A DNA stretch of 64,000 nucleotides from Desulfovibrio desulfuricans (GCF_004801255.1 NZ_CP036295.1:310001-374000); one strand, 5' to 3'. Counted from the first letter of the stretch, positions 1-9,382 are shown. A program made the numbers and translations. Notes: generated by a model from the letters alone, not told the origin.

Positions 1-3000
1 ACCCATGATGCGAGCTTGAACAACACGGTTTCGGTCACGGTCACAGACCGCGACGGCGATACCGGCACCGGCAACGTCAGCATAACCGTGCTTGACGACG
101 CTCCCAGGGCCGCCGTTACAACCACAAGCACGACAACCAATACTTCAATTGGCAGCGATATCCCCATCAGGTTTGTCTACTCGGAAATGGATGGATACAA
201 CAAAATTGGACATACCATGCCCAAGGGCGACATCAACAGCGCCAATGACTTTCCTGACTATGTAAAGGATGCCATGCAGGGGGTCACGGTATCTTCCGCC
301 ACTGTTACGTACGCCGGCACTTCTGCCATCGGCAGTATTGTCAGCGGCGGCACGCTGTATTCAAAAAATATGAGCGGCGGCAATGCCTATAATATGACCT
401 ACGACGGGCTTGGCGTAGATACGGACAAAAATTCGGGAGTTGATACCCGTACGGATCTTGGCTGGGAATCAATAGGAAACTCCACCGACCGCCTTGGTGA
501 AATAAATTTTGCCAAGACAAGCGGTTATGGCGTTTCTGAAGCAGTGGTCTTTGACCTGCCCAGCGGTAAGACGGCCTCTTCATTCTCCATTTCACTCGGC
601 GCCATGGAGGCTGGGGAAAATGAAGTCGCCCTGATATCGTTTTACCGCAACGGCGTGCTTGTCAATGCCATCAAGGCCGCTGCAACTGATACCAGCACCG
701 CAGTGCAGAACTTTACCTTCAGCAGTTCTGCAATCGGCGGTGCATACGACAAGGTTGTTGTTTCCGCGCTCGATGACAAGAATACCTCGTCCTCGGACAA
801 CAGCGATTTTACTATTCAGGCTGTGACGTTTGGCGGAGCCTCAACCGGGGTTCTCGAAACCGCAACAGGCACCGTGTCTGGCGTGAGCGCCGACGGCATC
901 GCCTCCATAGCCTTTGACAGCGGGCATTCACAGGTCACGCTTGCTGGCGGGGCCATAATGACGCTTGCCGTCTCGAGCGACGGCAAGTCGGTCACTGGTT
1001 CTGTGGGCGGCAGCACCTACTTTACTGCCACGCTCAGCGGCGTAGTGAACGGTCAGGCAACCTGGACCTTTAACCAGGTGCACGGCTTTGAAGTTCCCAG
1101 CGGGGCTTCGTTGCTAAACTTTACGGTCACGGACGGCGACGGCGACGTCACCACGGCCGCCACCACCCCCGCCACCATAACAACGCCGCCGGTTGCAATG
1201 GCGGATACGGATACGGTCAACCATGGCGATTCGGTGGTGCACGGCAATGTGCTGACCAACGATTTTGATGCCGACGGCAACCACATCGCTGTGGTTGGGG
1301 TAAGCGCGGGCAGTGATGCCACAACCTCCACAGCGGCGGGAAGCACCGTTGCCGGGCAGTACGGTTCAATTACCATCAATGCCGACGGCAGCTACAGCTA
1401 CAACCTCGACAACAGCAATGCCGCCGTCAAGGGCATGGACGGAGCGAGCCTGACGGATACCTTTAACTACAGGATATCCGACGGCCACGGCGGGTACTCT
1501 ACCACAACGTTGAAGGTGAACATCAATGACGGCAAGTACAGCGTTGACGCAAAAAATGGCGATACAACCATCAGCGGCGGCAGCGGCAGCGACGTGCTGG
1601 TGGGCGACGCCGGCGGTACCAGCACCTCTATTGTGCACGGGGTTTCTCCGGTCAACTACGATGTATGCATCATCCTTGATACGTCAGGAAGCATGGGCGA
1701 CACGATCAGCGGAACCACTCGGCTTGCCCTGGCCAAGAGCGCTCTGACAAACCTTTTGACAGGGTTCAAGGATCACACCGGTATTGTAAACGTCAACCTT
1801 ATCGGCTTCAGCGACACGGTATCCATCAATCTTGAGGCGCTCGAAGCGTCCAAGAAATCAGACGGTTCGTACCTTGACGCCATCATCAACAAGCTTGCCT
1901 CAGCCAGCGCCAATGGCGGCACAAACTATGAAGCCGCCTTTAAGGCCGCAGTGGACTGGTTTGGCGGCAAAGCAGGCGACAATAACACCAAGCTTGCCTA
2001 TTTTCTTTCGGACGGCGTGCCCACAGCGCGTACTACCGATTCCGGCTCTGTGGATTATGGCTACGGGTCTGGATACGACTATAACCCCTATGCCGGTCAG
2101 CAGATGTCGCGGGCTGAATTTACCGAGGCGCTGGCCCAGTACCAGAAGCTTGTCGACGCTCATGTGCAGGTCAACGCCATCGGCATTGGCAGCGGCATTG
2201 ACGCTGCCGTGCTGAAGTACTTTGACAACACCCCGGTAGCTGGCGGGGTGGTTACCAGCACGACCACAAACTTTTCCGGCAGCCTGTATGAAAACTGGTT
2301 TTCATACACGGGCAATGCCGGAGCGGTAAGCATCATCAACAATGCGGCACAGCTCACCGCGGCGCTGAACGCGGGCACGCCCGACGAGCTCCTGGTCAAC
2401 CTGCAGGCGGTCGGCAAGGATTCCGTGACCGGCGGCGACGGCAACGACATTGTGTTTGGCGACGCCGTTACGGCCAACTGGCTGCTTGACGATACCTCAT
2501 GGACGTCCGCAGGCAGAAGCGGTCTGCATTCAGGAGACTCGCTGGACATTGTGCGCGAATATGTGCTTGGTACAACCCTGAAGGGCACAACCCTTAAAGG
2601 AAGCGCCCTCGAATCGGCCATAAGCGAGGCCATCGCCCACGAGCTCACCGAACACAGCATGAAGTACGGCCTGAGTGAAACCGCGCGCGGCGGCGACGAT
2701 ACGCTGAGCGGCGGTAACGGCGACGACATCCTCTTTGGCCAGGGCGGCGCCGACAAGCTTGATGGCGGGGCCGGTCACGATCTGCTTGCGGGCGGCAGCG
2801 GCAACGATATTCTTACCGGCGGCGACGGGGCTGATGTCTTCCTCTTCCATCCCGGCAGCGGATCAGACATCATCACCGACTACAACGCGGCTCAGGGCGA
2901 TGTGATCGTCAGGGTTGGCGATCCCGCGGCTGGCGACAGCATCAAGAACAGCTCCAATGTAAACATTGATACCCCCGACAGCGTGCACACCGTGGTCGAC

Positions 3001-3783
3001 GTGCAGCAGGGGCATTCCATCATTCTGAGCGACAGCGCCAACCACATGCTGGTGGGCAGCGGCGTGTCGACTGACGGCAAGCATTACACCAGCACAGGCG
3101 ACCTTGGCGGAACCTACGACAACGTGCTTGTGGGCGGGGATGGCAACAATGTGATCTACGGCGGCAGCGGCAACAACTATCTCGCTGGCGGGACCGGTAA
3201 TGATCACATCATTGGCGGCTCGGGTGACGACTACCTCTTTGGCGGCTCAGGCAACAACAATCTGTACGGCGGGGCGGGCAACGACCACCTGTACGGCGGG
3301 GCTGACACCGACCGTCTGTATGGCGAGGAAGGCAACGACTACCTTGACGGCGGCGGCAGCTCCGGCTCGGGCGACAATCTGTACGGCGGGGCGGGCAACG
3401 ATGTGCTGGTCTTCCACAAGGGCGACACCATTGACGGCGGCACGGGCACGGATGTGCTGCTGGTCAAGGGCGGCAGCCTTGACGAGCTGTTTGGCGCAGA
3501 CGGCAAGCTCGACAGCAACATTACCAATACCGAGGTTCTTGTCAGCGGCAACGACGCCAGCACCATGGCGAGCCTGACCGATATGAGCAAGCTGAGCGCC
3601 ATTGGCCTGACCGTGGGAGAGGACGGCAAGGTAACCACCGCCAACACGGGCAACGCCACCTGGAGCACCGCAGCCGCTCAACCTCATGACGGGTATGACG
3701 TAATGACCTGCACGATCTCTCATACTGACCACACGACAGAAGAAATGACCGTAGCCGTGCTGAAGGTGATGCATAACAGCTAG
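1..3783 (+). CDS. RTX adhesin/toxin-like secreted protein with VWA domain, C-terminal part (5' end outside window)
   Basis: The reading frame is open from base 1, so the true start lies upstream; about 1260 residues are visible. Numbering from the TTG at base 16, residues 1-35 end an acidic Ig-like/VCBS-type repeat, residues 390-507 form another such repeat (NDFDADG, NADGSYSY motifs), and 545-770 are a von Willebrand A domain with an intact MIDAS motif (DTSGSMG). Glycine/aspartate nonapeptide repeats (GGxGxDxLxG) lie at about 890-960 and 1038-1140 and are the calcium-binding RTX blocks that fold outside the cell. This architecture is that of type I-secreted LapA/BapA-like adhesins, whose secretion signal is C-terminal and uncleaved. 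Role in surface attachment is inferred. No type I exporter genes are in the window; they could lie upstream. A strong terminator follows the stop codon. Confidence 0.9.
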   Translation, partial: THDASLNNTVSVTVTDRDGDTGTGNVSITVLDDAPRAAVTTTSTTTNTSIGSDIPIRFVYSEMDGYNKIGHTMPKGDINSANDFPDYVKDAMQGVTVSSATVTYAGTSAIGSIVSGGTLYSKNMSGGNAYNMTYDGLGVDTDKNSGVDTRTDLGWESIGNSTDRLGEINFAKTSGYGVSEAVVFDLPSGKTASSFSISLGAMEAGENEVALISFYRNGVLVNAIKAAATDTSTAVQNFTFSSSAIGGAYDKVVVSALDDKNTSSSDNSDFTIQAVTFGGASTGVLETATGTVSGVSADGIASIAFDSGHSQVTLAGGAIMTLAVSSDGKSVTGSVGGSTYFTATLSGVVNGQATWTFNQVHGFEVPSGASLLNFTVTDGDGDVTTAATTPATITTPPVAMADTDTVNHGDSVVHGNVLTNDFDADGNHIAVVGVSAGSDATTSTAAGSTVAGQYGSITINADGSYSYNLDNSNAAVKGMDGASLTDTFNYRISDGHGGYSTTTLKVNINDGKYSVDAKNGDTTISGGSGSDVLVGDAGGTSTSIVHGVSPVNYDVCIILDTSGSMGDTISGTTRLALAKSALTNLLTGFKDHTGIVNVNLIGFSDTVSINLEALEASKKSDGSYLDAIINKLASASANGGTNYEAAFKAAVDWFGGKAGDNNTKLAYFLSDGVPTARTTDSGSVDYGYGSGYDYNPYAGQQMSRAEFTEALAQYQKLVDAHVQVNAIGIGSGIDAAVLKYFDNTPVAGGVVTSTTTNFSGSLYENWFSYTGNAGAVSIINNAAQLTAALNAGTPDELLVNLQAVGKDSVTGGDGNDIVFGDAVTANWLLDDTSWTSAGRSGLHSGDSLDIVREYVLGTTLKGTTLKGSALESAISEAIAHELTEHSMKYGLSETARGGDDTLSGGNGDDILFGQGGADKLDGGAGHDLLAGGSGNDILTGGDGADVFLFHPGSGSDIITDYNAAQGDVIVRVGDPAAGDSIKNSSNVNIDTPDSVHTVVDVQQGHSIILSDSANHMLVGSGVSTDGKHYTSTGDLGGTYDNVLVGGDGNNVIYGGSGNNYLAGGTGNDHIIGGSGDDYLFGGSGNNNLYGGAGNDHLYGGADTDRLYGEEGNDYLDGGGSSGSGDNLYGGAGNDVLVFHKGDTIDGGTGTDVLLVKGGSLDELFGADGKLDSNITNTEVLVSGNDASTMASLTDMSKLSAIGLTVGEDGKVTTANTGNATWSTAAAQPHDGYDVMTCTISHTDHTTEEMTVAVLKVMHNS

Positions 3784-3807
3784 CCCCTGACGGTGACCAT
3801 AAACATA

Positions 3808-3846
3808 AAGCGCCCGCGTTCTGCAGCAGAACGCGGGCGCTTGTCT
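3808..3846. terminator. Bidirectional intrinsic terminator
   Basis: A perfect 16-bp inverted repeat (arms 3809-3824 and 3826-3841) closes on a single base, so the loop must open part of the stem. It lies between the convergent RTX gene and hydroxyacid dehydrogenase and can end both transcripts; the T tract on the plus side is interrupted (ttgtcttgtc). Confidence 0.8.
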
Positions 3847-3892
3847 TGTCGTATCTTGTCGAGTTGCAAGCGGCAGGCTGTCGCGCGGGCTG

Positions 3893-4816
3893 TTACAGCC
3901 CCAGGTCGCGCAGCAGATTGTCCACAGCCATGTTGCCCATGGTTTCCGTGGCGCCCGCAGTGGAAGACGAGCAGTGCGAACCCATCACCAGATTGTCCAG
4001 CTCGTACCATGCGGGATCTGACGGGGGCTCTTGCTCAAAGACGTCAAGGCCTGCGCCGTAGATGCTGCCTGCTTTAAGGGCGGCCAGCAGGGCGGCCTCG
4101 TCAATCAGCCCGCCGCGTGCGGTGTTAATGAGCACGGCGGTTTTTTTCATGGCGGCAAGGCGCTGGGCGTTGATGAGGTTGCGGGTTTCGTCCGTCAGCA
4201 CCGTGTGCAGGGTGATAAAATCGGCCTCGGCGCAGATGCGGTCCACATCAGCGCGTTCCACGCCTTCGGCGGCGGTCCAGGCTTCGTCCCACAGCACATC
4301 GTGGGCGAGAATTTTCATGCCGAAACCCTGGGCGCGTTTGACCACGCAGCGGCCAATGGCCCCAAGGCCGATAATGCCAAGGGTTTTGCCGTACAGGTCG
4401 ATGCTGGTGATCTTGCCCCAATCTTGTTGCCGGCAGCGGCGGTCAATAAGCCCGGCCTTGCGCGCCACCATAAGCATGAGGGTCAGCGCGTAGTCGGCCA
4501 CGGCGTTGCTGTTGGCACCCACCGTGCGCGAAACCGCGATGCCGCGCTGCTTGCAGGCGGCAAGGTCGATGTTGTCAAGCCCCACGCCGTACTTGGCAAT
4601 GGCCTTGAGGCCGGGGGCGGCTGCCAGCACGGTCGCGTCCATGGGGTCAACACCCAGGATCACGCCGGCGCAGCTGGCCAGCTTTTCTTTCATCTGCTCG
4701 GCGGAAAGTATGCCGCCGGTGTCGTTGCGTATCACTTCCAGCCCGGCCTGGGTCAGGCGGTCAAACAGCGCTGGATTGGTTTTGCCAAAAGAGCGGGGTG
4801 TTACAAGAATTTTCAC
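3893..4816 (-). CDS. D-isomer-specific 2-hydroxyacid dehydrogenase (phosphoglycerate dehydrogenase family)
   Basis: A 307-residue NAD(P)-dependent oxidoreductase that should interconvert a 2-oxo acid and the D-2-hydroxy acid. The Rossmann motif GLGAIG lies near residue 150, and the catalytic triad of the family is present: Arg in NTARGG, Glu in FEQEPP and His in GSHCSSST. Length fits the short form of SerA-like enzymes without the C-terminal ACT domain, so a biosynthetic SerA role is not implied. The start is GTG at 4816, set by AAGGAG five bases upstream. It stands alone, but is the next metabolic gene after the sigma-54 island at 5.3-17.9 kb and its chemistry (2-oxo to 2-hydroxy acid) matches that island; a functional link is inference. 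Glyoxylate/hydroxypyruvate reductase is an alternative. Confidence 0.85.
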   Translation of the reverse strand: MKILVTPRSFGKTNPALFDRLTQAGLEVIRNDTGGILSAEQMKEKLASCAGVILGVDPMDATVLAAAPGLKAIAKYGVGLDNIDLAACKQRGIAVSRTVGANSNAVADYALTLMLMVARKAGLIDRRCRQQDWGKITSIDLYGKTLGIIGLGAIGRCVVKRAQGFGMKILAHDVLWDEAWTAAEGVERADVDRICAEADFITLHTVLTDETRNLINAQRLAAMKKTAVLINTARGGLIDEAALLAALKAGSIYGAGLDVFEQEPPSDPAWYELDNLVMGSHCSSSTAGATETMGNMAVDNLLRDLGL

Positions 4817-4867
4817 AAAAACTCCTTGTGCGAATAGGGCGGTATCTGGCCGGTAACCGGCGCATAC

Positions 4868-4896
4868 AGCCTTACTATTCTATGTGTATTTGTCAA
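4868..4896 (-). promoter_or_regulatory. Possible sigma-70 promoter for the hydroxyacid dehydrogenase
   Basis: On the minus strand a perfect TTGACA (complement of 4891-4896) lies about 75 bases before the GTG start. The matching -10 hexamer is poor, so only the -35 is convincing. Confidence 0.3.
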
Positions 4897-4950
4897 CGCG
4901 CCCCTGGCCTCAAAACCCCGGCGCGGCAGTTTTACCGCTCTGCAACGCGC

Positions 4951-4981
4951 AACAGCCGCCGGGCAGGGCCCGACGGCTGTT
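4951..4981 (-). terminator. Stem-loop downstream of the 60-residue gene
   Basis: AACAGCCG and CGGCTGTT arms extend through CGGGC/GCCCG with one bulged base on each side. It follows the small gene on the minus strand. There is no T tract, so termination is only likely. Confidence 0.5.
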
Positions 4982-5003
4982 CCTCTTCGCACGGCAAAGC
5001 ACG

Positions 5004-5186
5004 TTATGCCTGCACGTCAAGCTTGTTGCCGATGCCTTCGGCTGCAAGCCCCTGACTGCGCATGTTCTGCTCCATTTCTGCGCCTTTATCAATGGTTCCA
5101 TTGATCAGCGCGGCAGACATGTTGGCCTGGAAGTTCAGGGCGCTTCTGCTCAAGCTTACGCTCATGCCCATCTTTACGTCGTCCAT
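5004..5186 (-). CDS. Small protein, 60 residues, resembling putative motility protein YjfB family
   Basis: The frame runs further upstream, but AAGGAG six bases before the ATG at 5186 fixes a 60-residue product. It starts MDDVKMGMSVSLSRSALN, has no membrane segment or signal peptide, and is predicted mostly helical, rich in Ala, Met, Asn and Gln. The pattern of a short N-terminal stretch followed by repeated small/Met/Gln helices recalls the YjfB-type putative motility proteins, but this is from memory of the family and is weak. It follows the sigma-54 regulator gene by about 120 bases on the same strand. Function is unknown. Confidence 0.6.
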   Translation of the reverse strand: MDDVKMGMSVSLSRSALNFQANMSAALINGTIDKGAEMEQNMRSQGLAAEGIGNKLDVQA

Positions 5187-5303
5187 GGCGCGCTCCTTGG
5201 CCGCTTTTGCGATCCAGATGCCCATACCTATCGGTTGCGACGTAAAAAACTGTAGGGAAAAAGACTTTAATCCAAAAGGAAATGCAACGTCGCCCCTACC
5301 GGC

Positions 5304-7247
5304 CTATGCATCGCCACCAAGTTCCTTGAGTTTTTTCCACACGGTTACGCGGCTGATGCCGAGCGCGTCTGCGAGCGCCTTTTTGTTGCCGCCGTGCTCT
5401 TCAAGCGACGCCTCGAGAATGAACTGCTCCATCTCGGCCAGAGTGCCGCGAGGGATCTGCAGCACGTCGCCGTGCGGCTGGCAGGGGCCCGCCATGCCCT
5501 GGCGCTGGCAGTGCCGCCGCATGGTCTCGGTAAGCAGCTCGGCAAAGCTCTGGTTGCCGTCATACAGTGTGAAGACTCGCTCCAAAATATGTTCCAGCTC
5601 GCGCACGTTGCCTGGCCAGTCGTGGGCGTTCAGGGTCGTCAGCGCTTCCTTGTCAAACGAAAATGGGCTGCGGTCTGTCCTGGACTGGTGATTTTTTTTG
5701 ATAAAATGGGCAATGAGCGCGGGGATGTCCTCCTTGCGTTTGCGCAGGGGGGGGATTTGCAGCGGCAAAATATTAAGCCGGAAAAACAGGTCGCGTCTGA
5801 AGGTGCCCTCTTGCGCCATGGCGTACAGGTCCCGGTTTGAGGCGGCAATGATGCGCACATCAATGTTGATGACCCGGTCGCCGCCGATGCGGAAGATTTC
5901 TTTTTCCTGCAGGGTGCGCAGCAACCGTACCTGCGTGGCCAGGCTCATCTCGCTGATTTCGTCAAGAAACAGCGTGCCGCGGTGCGCCAGCTCAAACATA
6001 CCCGGCTTGCCGCCCTTGCGTGCGCCGGTAAAAGCGCCTTCTTCGTAGCCAAAAAGCTCGCTTTCCAGCAGGTGTTCCGGCAGGGCCGCGCAGTTGAGGG
6101 CCACAAAGGGGCCTTTTTTGCGCGCGCTGAAGTTGTGGATGCTCTGGGCAAAAAGCTCCTTGCCCGAGCCGGTTTCGCCCTCGATAAGGATGGAGGCCGT
6201 ACTGCGGGCATAGCGCTGGGCCTCGGCCACCACAGGGCCCAGGGTGTTTTTTGAGCCGATGATGTCAGAAAAATTGTATTTGGCGACCAGCCCCTTGCTG
6301 GCCAGCTGCACGCGGGCCTGAGCCTCGATCTGCTGGATTTTTGAAAGTTCCTGAAAAACGATGATGGTGCCCTGGTCGTGCTCGCGCACGCGGATGGGCA
6401 CGCGGTTGACCACAAGGGTTTTACCCTTGAGCGGCAGCACCTTGTCCACAGTGTACTCGCCGTTGCCGAGCATCTGCTTGAGTTCCGGGGGGCTGGCGGC
6501 GGCGTCGATGTCCATGCCCACAAGCTTTTTGCCGTGCAGGTCAAGCATCTGCTTGGCGGGGCGGTTGCAGATTTCTACGGTTTTGTCGCGGTTGACGGAG
6601 ATGATGCCGCTTAGAGAATAGTTGATGATGTTGTTGAGGCGGCGCGAGCGGGTACGCTCCTTGATGTGCTGGTCAACAATGTTGCGGGCGGAAAGCACCG
6701 CCTGGTGGATGCTGTCCTTGCTGGAGCGGATAAGATAGTAGGGCAGGCCGTACTGCGAGGCCTTTTCGATGACGCAACCGCCAAAGCCCACAACGGCAAC
6801 GTCTTTAACCGTGGAAAGCCTGGCGATGATGCTGTTGAAATCCTGCTCGTTGCGGTAGATGACCTGCCGAAAATTTTTAAGCCGGGCAAAGGCGGCCAGA
6901 GATTCTATGTCTACGCTCAGATTGCTGTCGTAGGTGATGCAGAGCAGGCTTGCGTGGCGCTCTGAGGCTTCGCGCAGGGGCGTGACGATGTCGGTGGCGG
7001 TTATCTGGATGGGCACCACGGGTATTTTGACCATCTGCTGGATGGCGATGGCCGTGCCCGCCTGGCTGATGATGACGTCGTACCGGTTTTCCACCTCAAG
7101 TGCGTAGATGTGCCCGCTGTTGTATATGCCGCCGTTGAATACATCGACCTCGACGCCAAACTGCCCTGCGGAGTAACGCACAAGCTGGGACATTTCATCA
7201 TAAATTGAGACGCACAGGATACGCGGTTTAAAACTGGCAGGCAGCAT
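5304..7247 (-). CDS. Sigma-54-dependent transcriptional activator, PrpR type
   Basis: A 647-residue bacterial enhancer-binding protein. Residues about 5-180 form a PrpR_N sensor domain, which in PrpR binds a small organic-acid ligand; 205-305 look like a PAS-type linker; 320-560 are the AAA+ domain with Walker A (GETGSGKE), GAFTGA loop (EEGAFTGAR) for sigma-54 contact and Walker B (LFLDEIS); the last 45 residues hold a Fis-type helix-turn-helix (LADALGISRVTVWKKL). The frame allows an ATG at 7262, but only the one at 7247 has a good ribosome site (AAGAGG), so it was preferred. The gene lies just downstream of the DASS transporter gene. Three matching -24/-12 promoters and upstream elements at 9.3, 14.6 and 17.8 kb make this protein the obvious activator of the island; that assignment is inference. 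Confidence 0.93.
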   Translation of the reverse strand: MLPASFKPRILCVSIYDEMSQLVRYSAGQFGVEVDVFNGGIYNSGHIYALEVENRYDVIISQAGTAIAIQQMVKIPVVPIQITATDIVTPLREASERHASLLCITYDSNLSVDIESLAAFARLKNFRQVIYRNEQDFNSIIARLSTVKDVAVVGFGGCVIEKASQYGLPYYLIRSSKDSIHQAVLSARNIVDQHIKERTRSRRLNNIINYSLSGIISVNRDKTVEICNRPAKQMLDLHGKKLVGMDIDAAASPPELKQMLGNGEYTVDKVLPLKGKTLVVNRVPIRVREHDQGTIIVFQELSKIQQIEAQARVQLASKGLVAKYNFSDIIGSKNTLGPVVAEAQRYARSTASILIEGETGSGKELFAQSIHNFSARKKGPFVALNCAALPEHLLESELFGYEEGAFTGARKGGKPGMFELAHRGTLFLDEISEMSLATQVRLLRTLQEKEIFRIGGDRVINIDVRIIAASNRDLYAMAQEGTFRRDLFFRLNILPLQIPPLRKRKEDIPALIAHFIKKNHQSRTDRSPFSFDKEALTTLNAHDWPGNVRELEHILERVFTLYDGNQSFAELLTETMRRHCQRQGMAGPCQPHGDVLQIPRGTLAEMEQFILEASLEEHGGNKKALADALGISRVTVWKKLKELGGDA

Positions 7248-7552
7248 GGAGAGCCTCTTCATCTTGATAATTCTCGCATGGCGGGTTTGCCGGGCGATGT
7301 TAAAAATATAAGCTGCCGCGTACGCAAAGTAAACACAATCAGCGTTAAATCGTACATCGATAGAGGTTACTGTTGATCGGGTACCCGACCATTCGCAGCA
7401 CGCGGGCAGCGCTTTGCTGCATCGGGCCGCTGGCTGCCGCCGCCAGGACTGCCGCTGTACCGAGACACGCAGCCACGGCCCGGATTACAGAGAATCCGCG
7501 CCGTGACTGCGCGAGAAAACCGGCTTGCGTACTGGCTTACGCTTGCGCCGGG
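7248..7552. other. Intergenic region between transporter and regulator
   Basis: About 305 bases without a gene. It contains the hairpin at 7474-7505 and the presumed regulator promoter, for which I see no convincing hexamers. A GTTAAA-containing stretch near 7346 resembles half of the upstream element but was not called. Confidence 0.5.
7474..7505 (-). terminator. Stem-loop after DASS transporter gene
   Basis: CACGGC and CGGATT pair with AATCCG and GCCGTG, with a single mismatch between the blocks. It lies 48 bases beyond the transporter stop on the minus strand. No T tract follows. Confidence 0.5.
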
Positions 7553-8983
7553 TTATTTGATGAGGCCGAGCATTTTCCAGTACGGGATGCTGACGAGGAA
7601 GCCTATAATGCATATGGCGGTATAGGCCGCAGAGAGTTTGATCATGGCCCCGTGTCTGGCCATTTTACCCTGCGTGCCGAAATGGGCGCAAAGGTAAATG
7701 GAGTTCATGTAGCTCAGGTACCAGATGTCGCTGCCGGCAAAGGTGACCATGCAGGCGATCCAGGGGTTCATGCCGTTGGCGATCATGATGGGCGGCAGAA
7801 TAAGCACAAAGATTGCCGACGCGGAGGTGAGCGACACAATAACCAGTTTGACTACGGAGGCGGCGAGCACCAGGGTCACGATGAACAGCGCGGGCTCGGA
7901 AATGACGTTGGCGAGGAGGGGCTGCAGTTCGGTGCCAAGCCAGCGGTCAACCTTGAGCGACTGGATGACCGAAGCCATGTTCAGGATGCTGCCCACAAAC
8001 ACAACGGACGACCAGTCGATGCCGGTCTTGAAATCGTTTTTGTCCATGACCTTGAGCAGCATCAGTATGCACATGGCCATAAGGGAAACTTCACCGGCGG
8101 AGATCTTGTGCACCGATTCGGTCATCCACATGAGCAGGGTGACGATAAGCACGCCCATGCAAAGCTTTTCGTTGCGGGTCATGGGTCCGAGCTTTTCAAG
8201 CTGCGCGGTGCTGTAGCCTGCGGGCAGGCTTACTTTTTCTTTGGGTTTGTAGCTGTAGACGATGAACAGGCCCATGCCCAAAAAAACGCACACGCCGTAG
8301 GGCAACGACCACAACAGCCACTGCAGCCAGGTGATGTGGCGATAGGCCTCGGGCAGCATGCCCACGAGCACGTAGTGACTGAAGGAACCGCTCATGAACA
8401 TGTGGCCCATGAGGATAAAGCCCACATAACACGCGCCAAACAGGCCGTTGGCGGCGTTGGTTTTGCGCTCAATGCCCAGCTCGTCGCTGATGCCCATGGC
8501 GATGGGCGAAGAAAGCGTGGCCTTGGCGTTCATGCTGGGGATAAGGGGGCCGATAACCGTGCCCGATCCCAGCAAGCCCCAGACCTGACCGGAAAAACTG
8601 GCGGGAAAAAGTTTGAGCACCCACAGCGAGATGCGCTTTAAAAGGCCTGTTTTACCGGCAACAGCGCCCAGAGCGAACGCACCGACCATAATCCACCAGC
8701 CGGAGGTGGAAAAAGTGGCGAAAGCCGTTTTGAAGGGTACGCACTTGAAGGCCGACCACAAGACGCACATCATCAGGCCGGTGACAAATTCCGGCACGAT
8801 CTCTGTAATCCACCAGCCCACGGCCCACACGGTAATGCCAAGGGCAACCATGGTGTTGGCGTTCAGACCTTCGGGCGGTGATTGCAGCGCAACCCAGACG
8901 CCAAGGATGATGGATAGAATAGCCCCTGCAAGGCGGATATTCTTGACCAGGTTCCCTTTGTTTCCTGCAGCTGTCTCAGCCAT
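7553..8983 (-). CDS. SLC13/DASS-family anion (di/tricarboxylate or related) transporter
   Basis: A 476-residue integral membrane protein with about 12 hydrophobic segments and the two-fold inverted hairpin plan of divalent anion:Na+ symporters. Small-residue turns such as PLIPSMNAKATLSSPIAMG (first half) and SLTSASAIFVLILPP (second half) sit where the family has its SNT-type substrate and sodium sites, although the canonical SNT is not exact. The ATG at 8983 (MAETAAG) has AAGGA upstream and was preferred to a 21-residue extension. It is the likely uptake system for the acid metabolised by the island. It has its own sigma-54 promoter at 9261-9275 and a leader of about 265 bases. Substrate cannot be told from sequence; dicarboxylate, hydroxy-acid and sulfonate are all possible. 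Confidence 0.88.
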   Translation of the reverse strand: MAETAAGNKGNLVKNIRLAGAILSIILGVWVALQSPPEGLNANTMVALGITVWAVGWWITEIVPEFVTGLMMCVLWSAFKCVPFKTAFATFSTSGWWIMVGAFALGAVAGKTGLLKRISLWVLKLFPASFSGQVWGLLGSGTVIGPLIPSMNAKATLSSPIAMGISDELGIERKTNAANGLFGACYVGFILMGHMFMSGSFSHYVLVGMLPEAYRHITWLQWLLWSLPYGVCVFLGMGLFIVYSYKPKEKVSLPAGYSTAQLEKLGPMTRNEKLCMGVLIVTLLMWMTESVHKISAGEVSLMAMCILMLLKVMDKNDFKTGIDWSSVVFVGSILNMASVIQSLKVDRWLGTELQPLLANVISEPALFIVTLVLAASVVKLVIVSLTSASAIFVLILPPIMIANGMNPWIACMVTFAGSDIWYLSYMNSIYLCAHFGTQGKMARHGAMIKLSAAYTAICIIGFLVSIPYWKMLGLIK

Positions 8984-9260
8984 GACACTTCCTTTGTGTA
9001 AAAAATGGTACGGCTTCAGGGCGCAAAACTTTGTGCCGATAGTCAAAAGCCCCGGAGCAAGCCAAAAGGGGCAAAGGAGGCGCTATTTACCCAACGTAAA
9101 TGTCGTACTTGATATGTTGAGCGTCACATAAAAATAAACGTAATAACGCCTTTGCTGCCCTCACGCATGTGGCATACCGAACGTAACCGACAATCCAGCA
9201 TCAATCGCCTGCGATTTCTGCAACGCCTGCCTCGGCGTGCTACTATTGATACCGTCTACA
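8984..9260 (-). other. Long 5' leader of the DASS transporter gene
   Basis: From the predicted sigma-54 start to the ATG there are about 265 untranslated bases. Short inverted repeats are visible (for example 9035-9053, GGCGCAAA against TTTGTGCC, and GCCCC/GGGGC near 9050-9076). No known riboswitch consensus was recognised. Confidence 0.45.
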
Positions 9261-9275
9261 GCAATTCCTATGCCA
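9261..9275 (-). promoter_or_regulatory. Sigma-54 (-24/-12) promoter of the DASS transporter gene
   Basis: On the minus strand the site reads TGGCATAGGAATTGC, with GG and GC separated by exactly ten bases as sigma-54 requires. It points at the transporter gene and has an upstream element at 9367-9382. Confidence 0.8.
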
Positions 9276-9366
9276 TTCTTGCTGTAAAAAAATCCTTTTG
9301 TTTTCAACTGGCTACGGGCTGTTGTGCCCGCTTGCGCATTGTGTGCGCTAAGTATGTTAACACGCA

Positions 9367-9382
9367 GGTTAATTGTTGCAGC
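9367..9382. promoter_or_regulatory. Candidate enhancer (UAS) for the PrpR-type activator, transporter copy
   Basis: Reads GGTTAATTGTTGCAGC on the plus strand and agrees at 12 of 16 positions with the copies in front of korA and the oxidase genes (CGTTAAnTTTTGCAAC), but in opposite orientation. It lies 91 bases behind the -24 element. The motif is an imperfect dyad, so orientation may not matter. Confidence 0.6.

Noticed and set aside
7373..8641. A 422-codon frame opposite the DASS transporter
   Set aside because: Shadow with repeated His/Gly/Asp; membrane protein on the other strand is well supported.
9035..9053. A -24/-12-like site closer to the DASS gene
   Set aside because: GC and CC are 11 bases apart, one too many for sigma-54; the site at 9261-9275 has correct spacing and a UAS.
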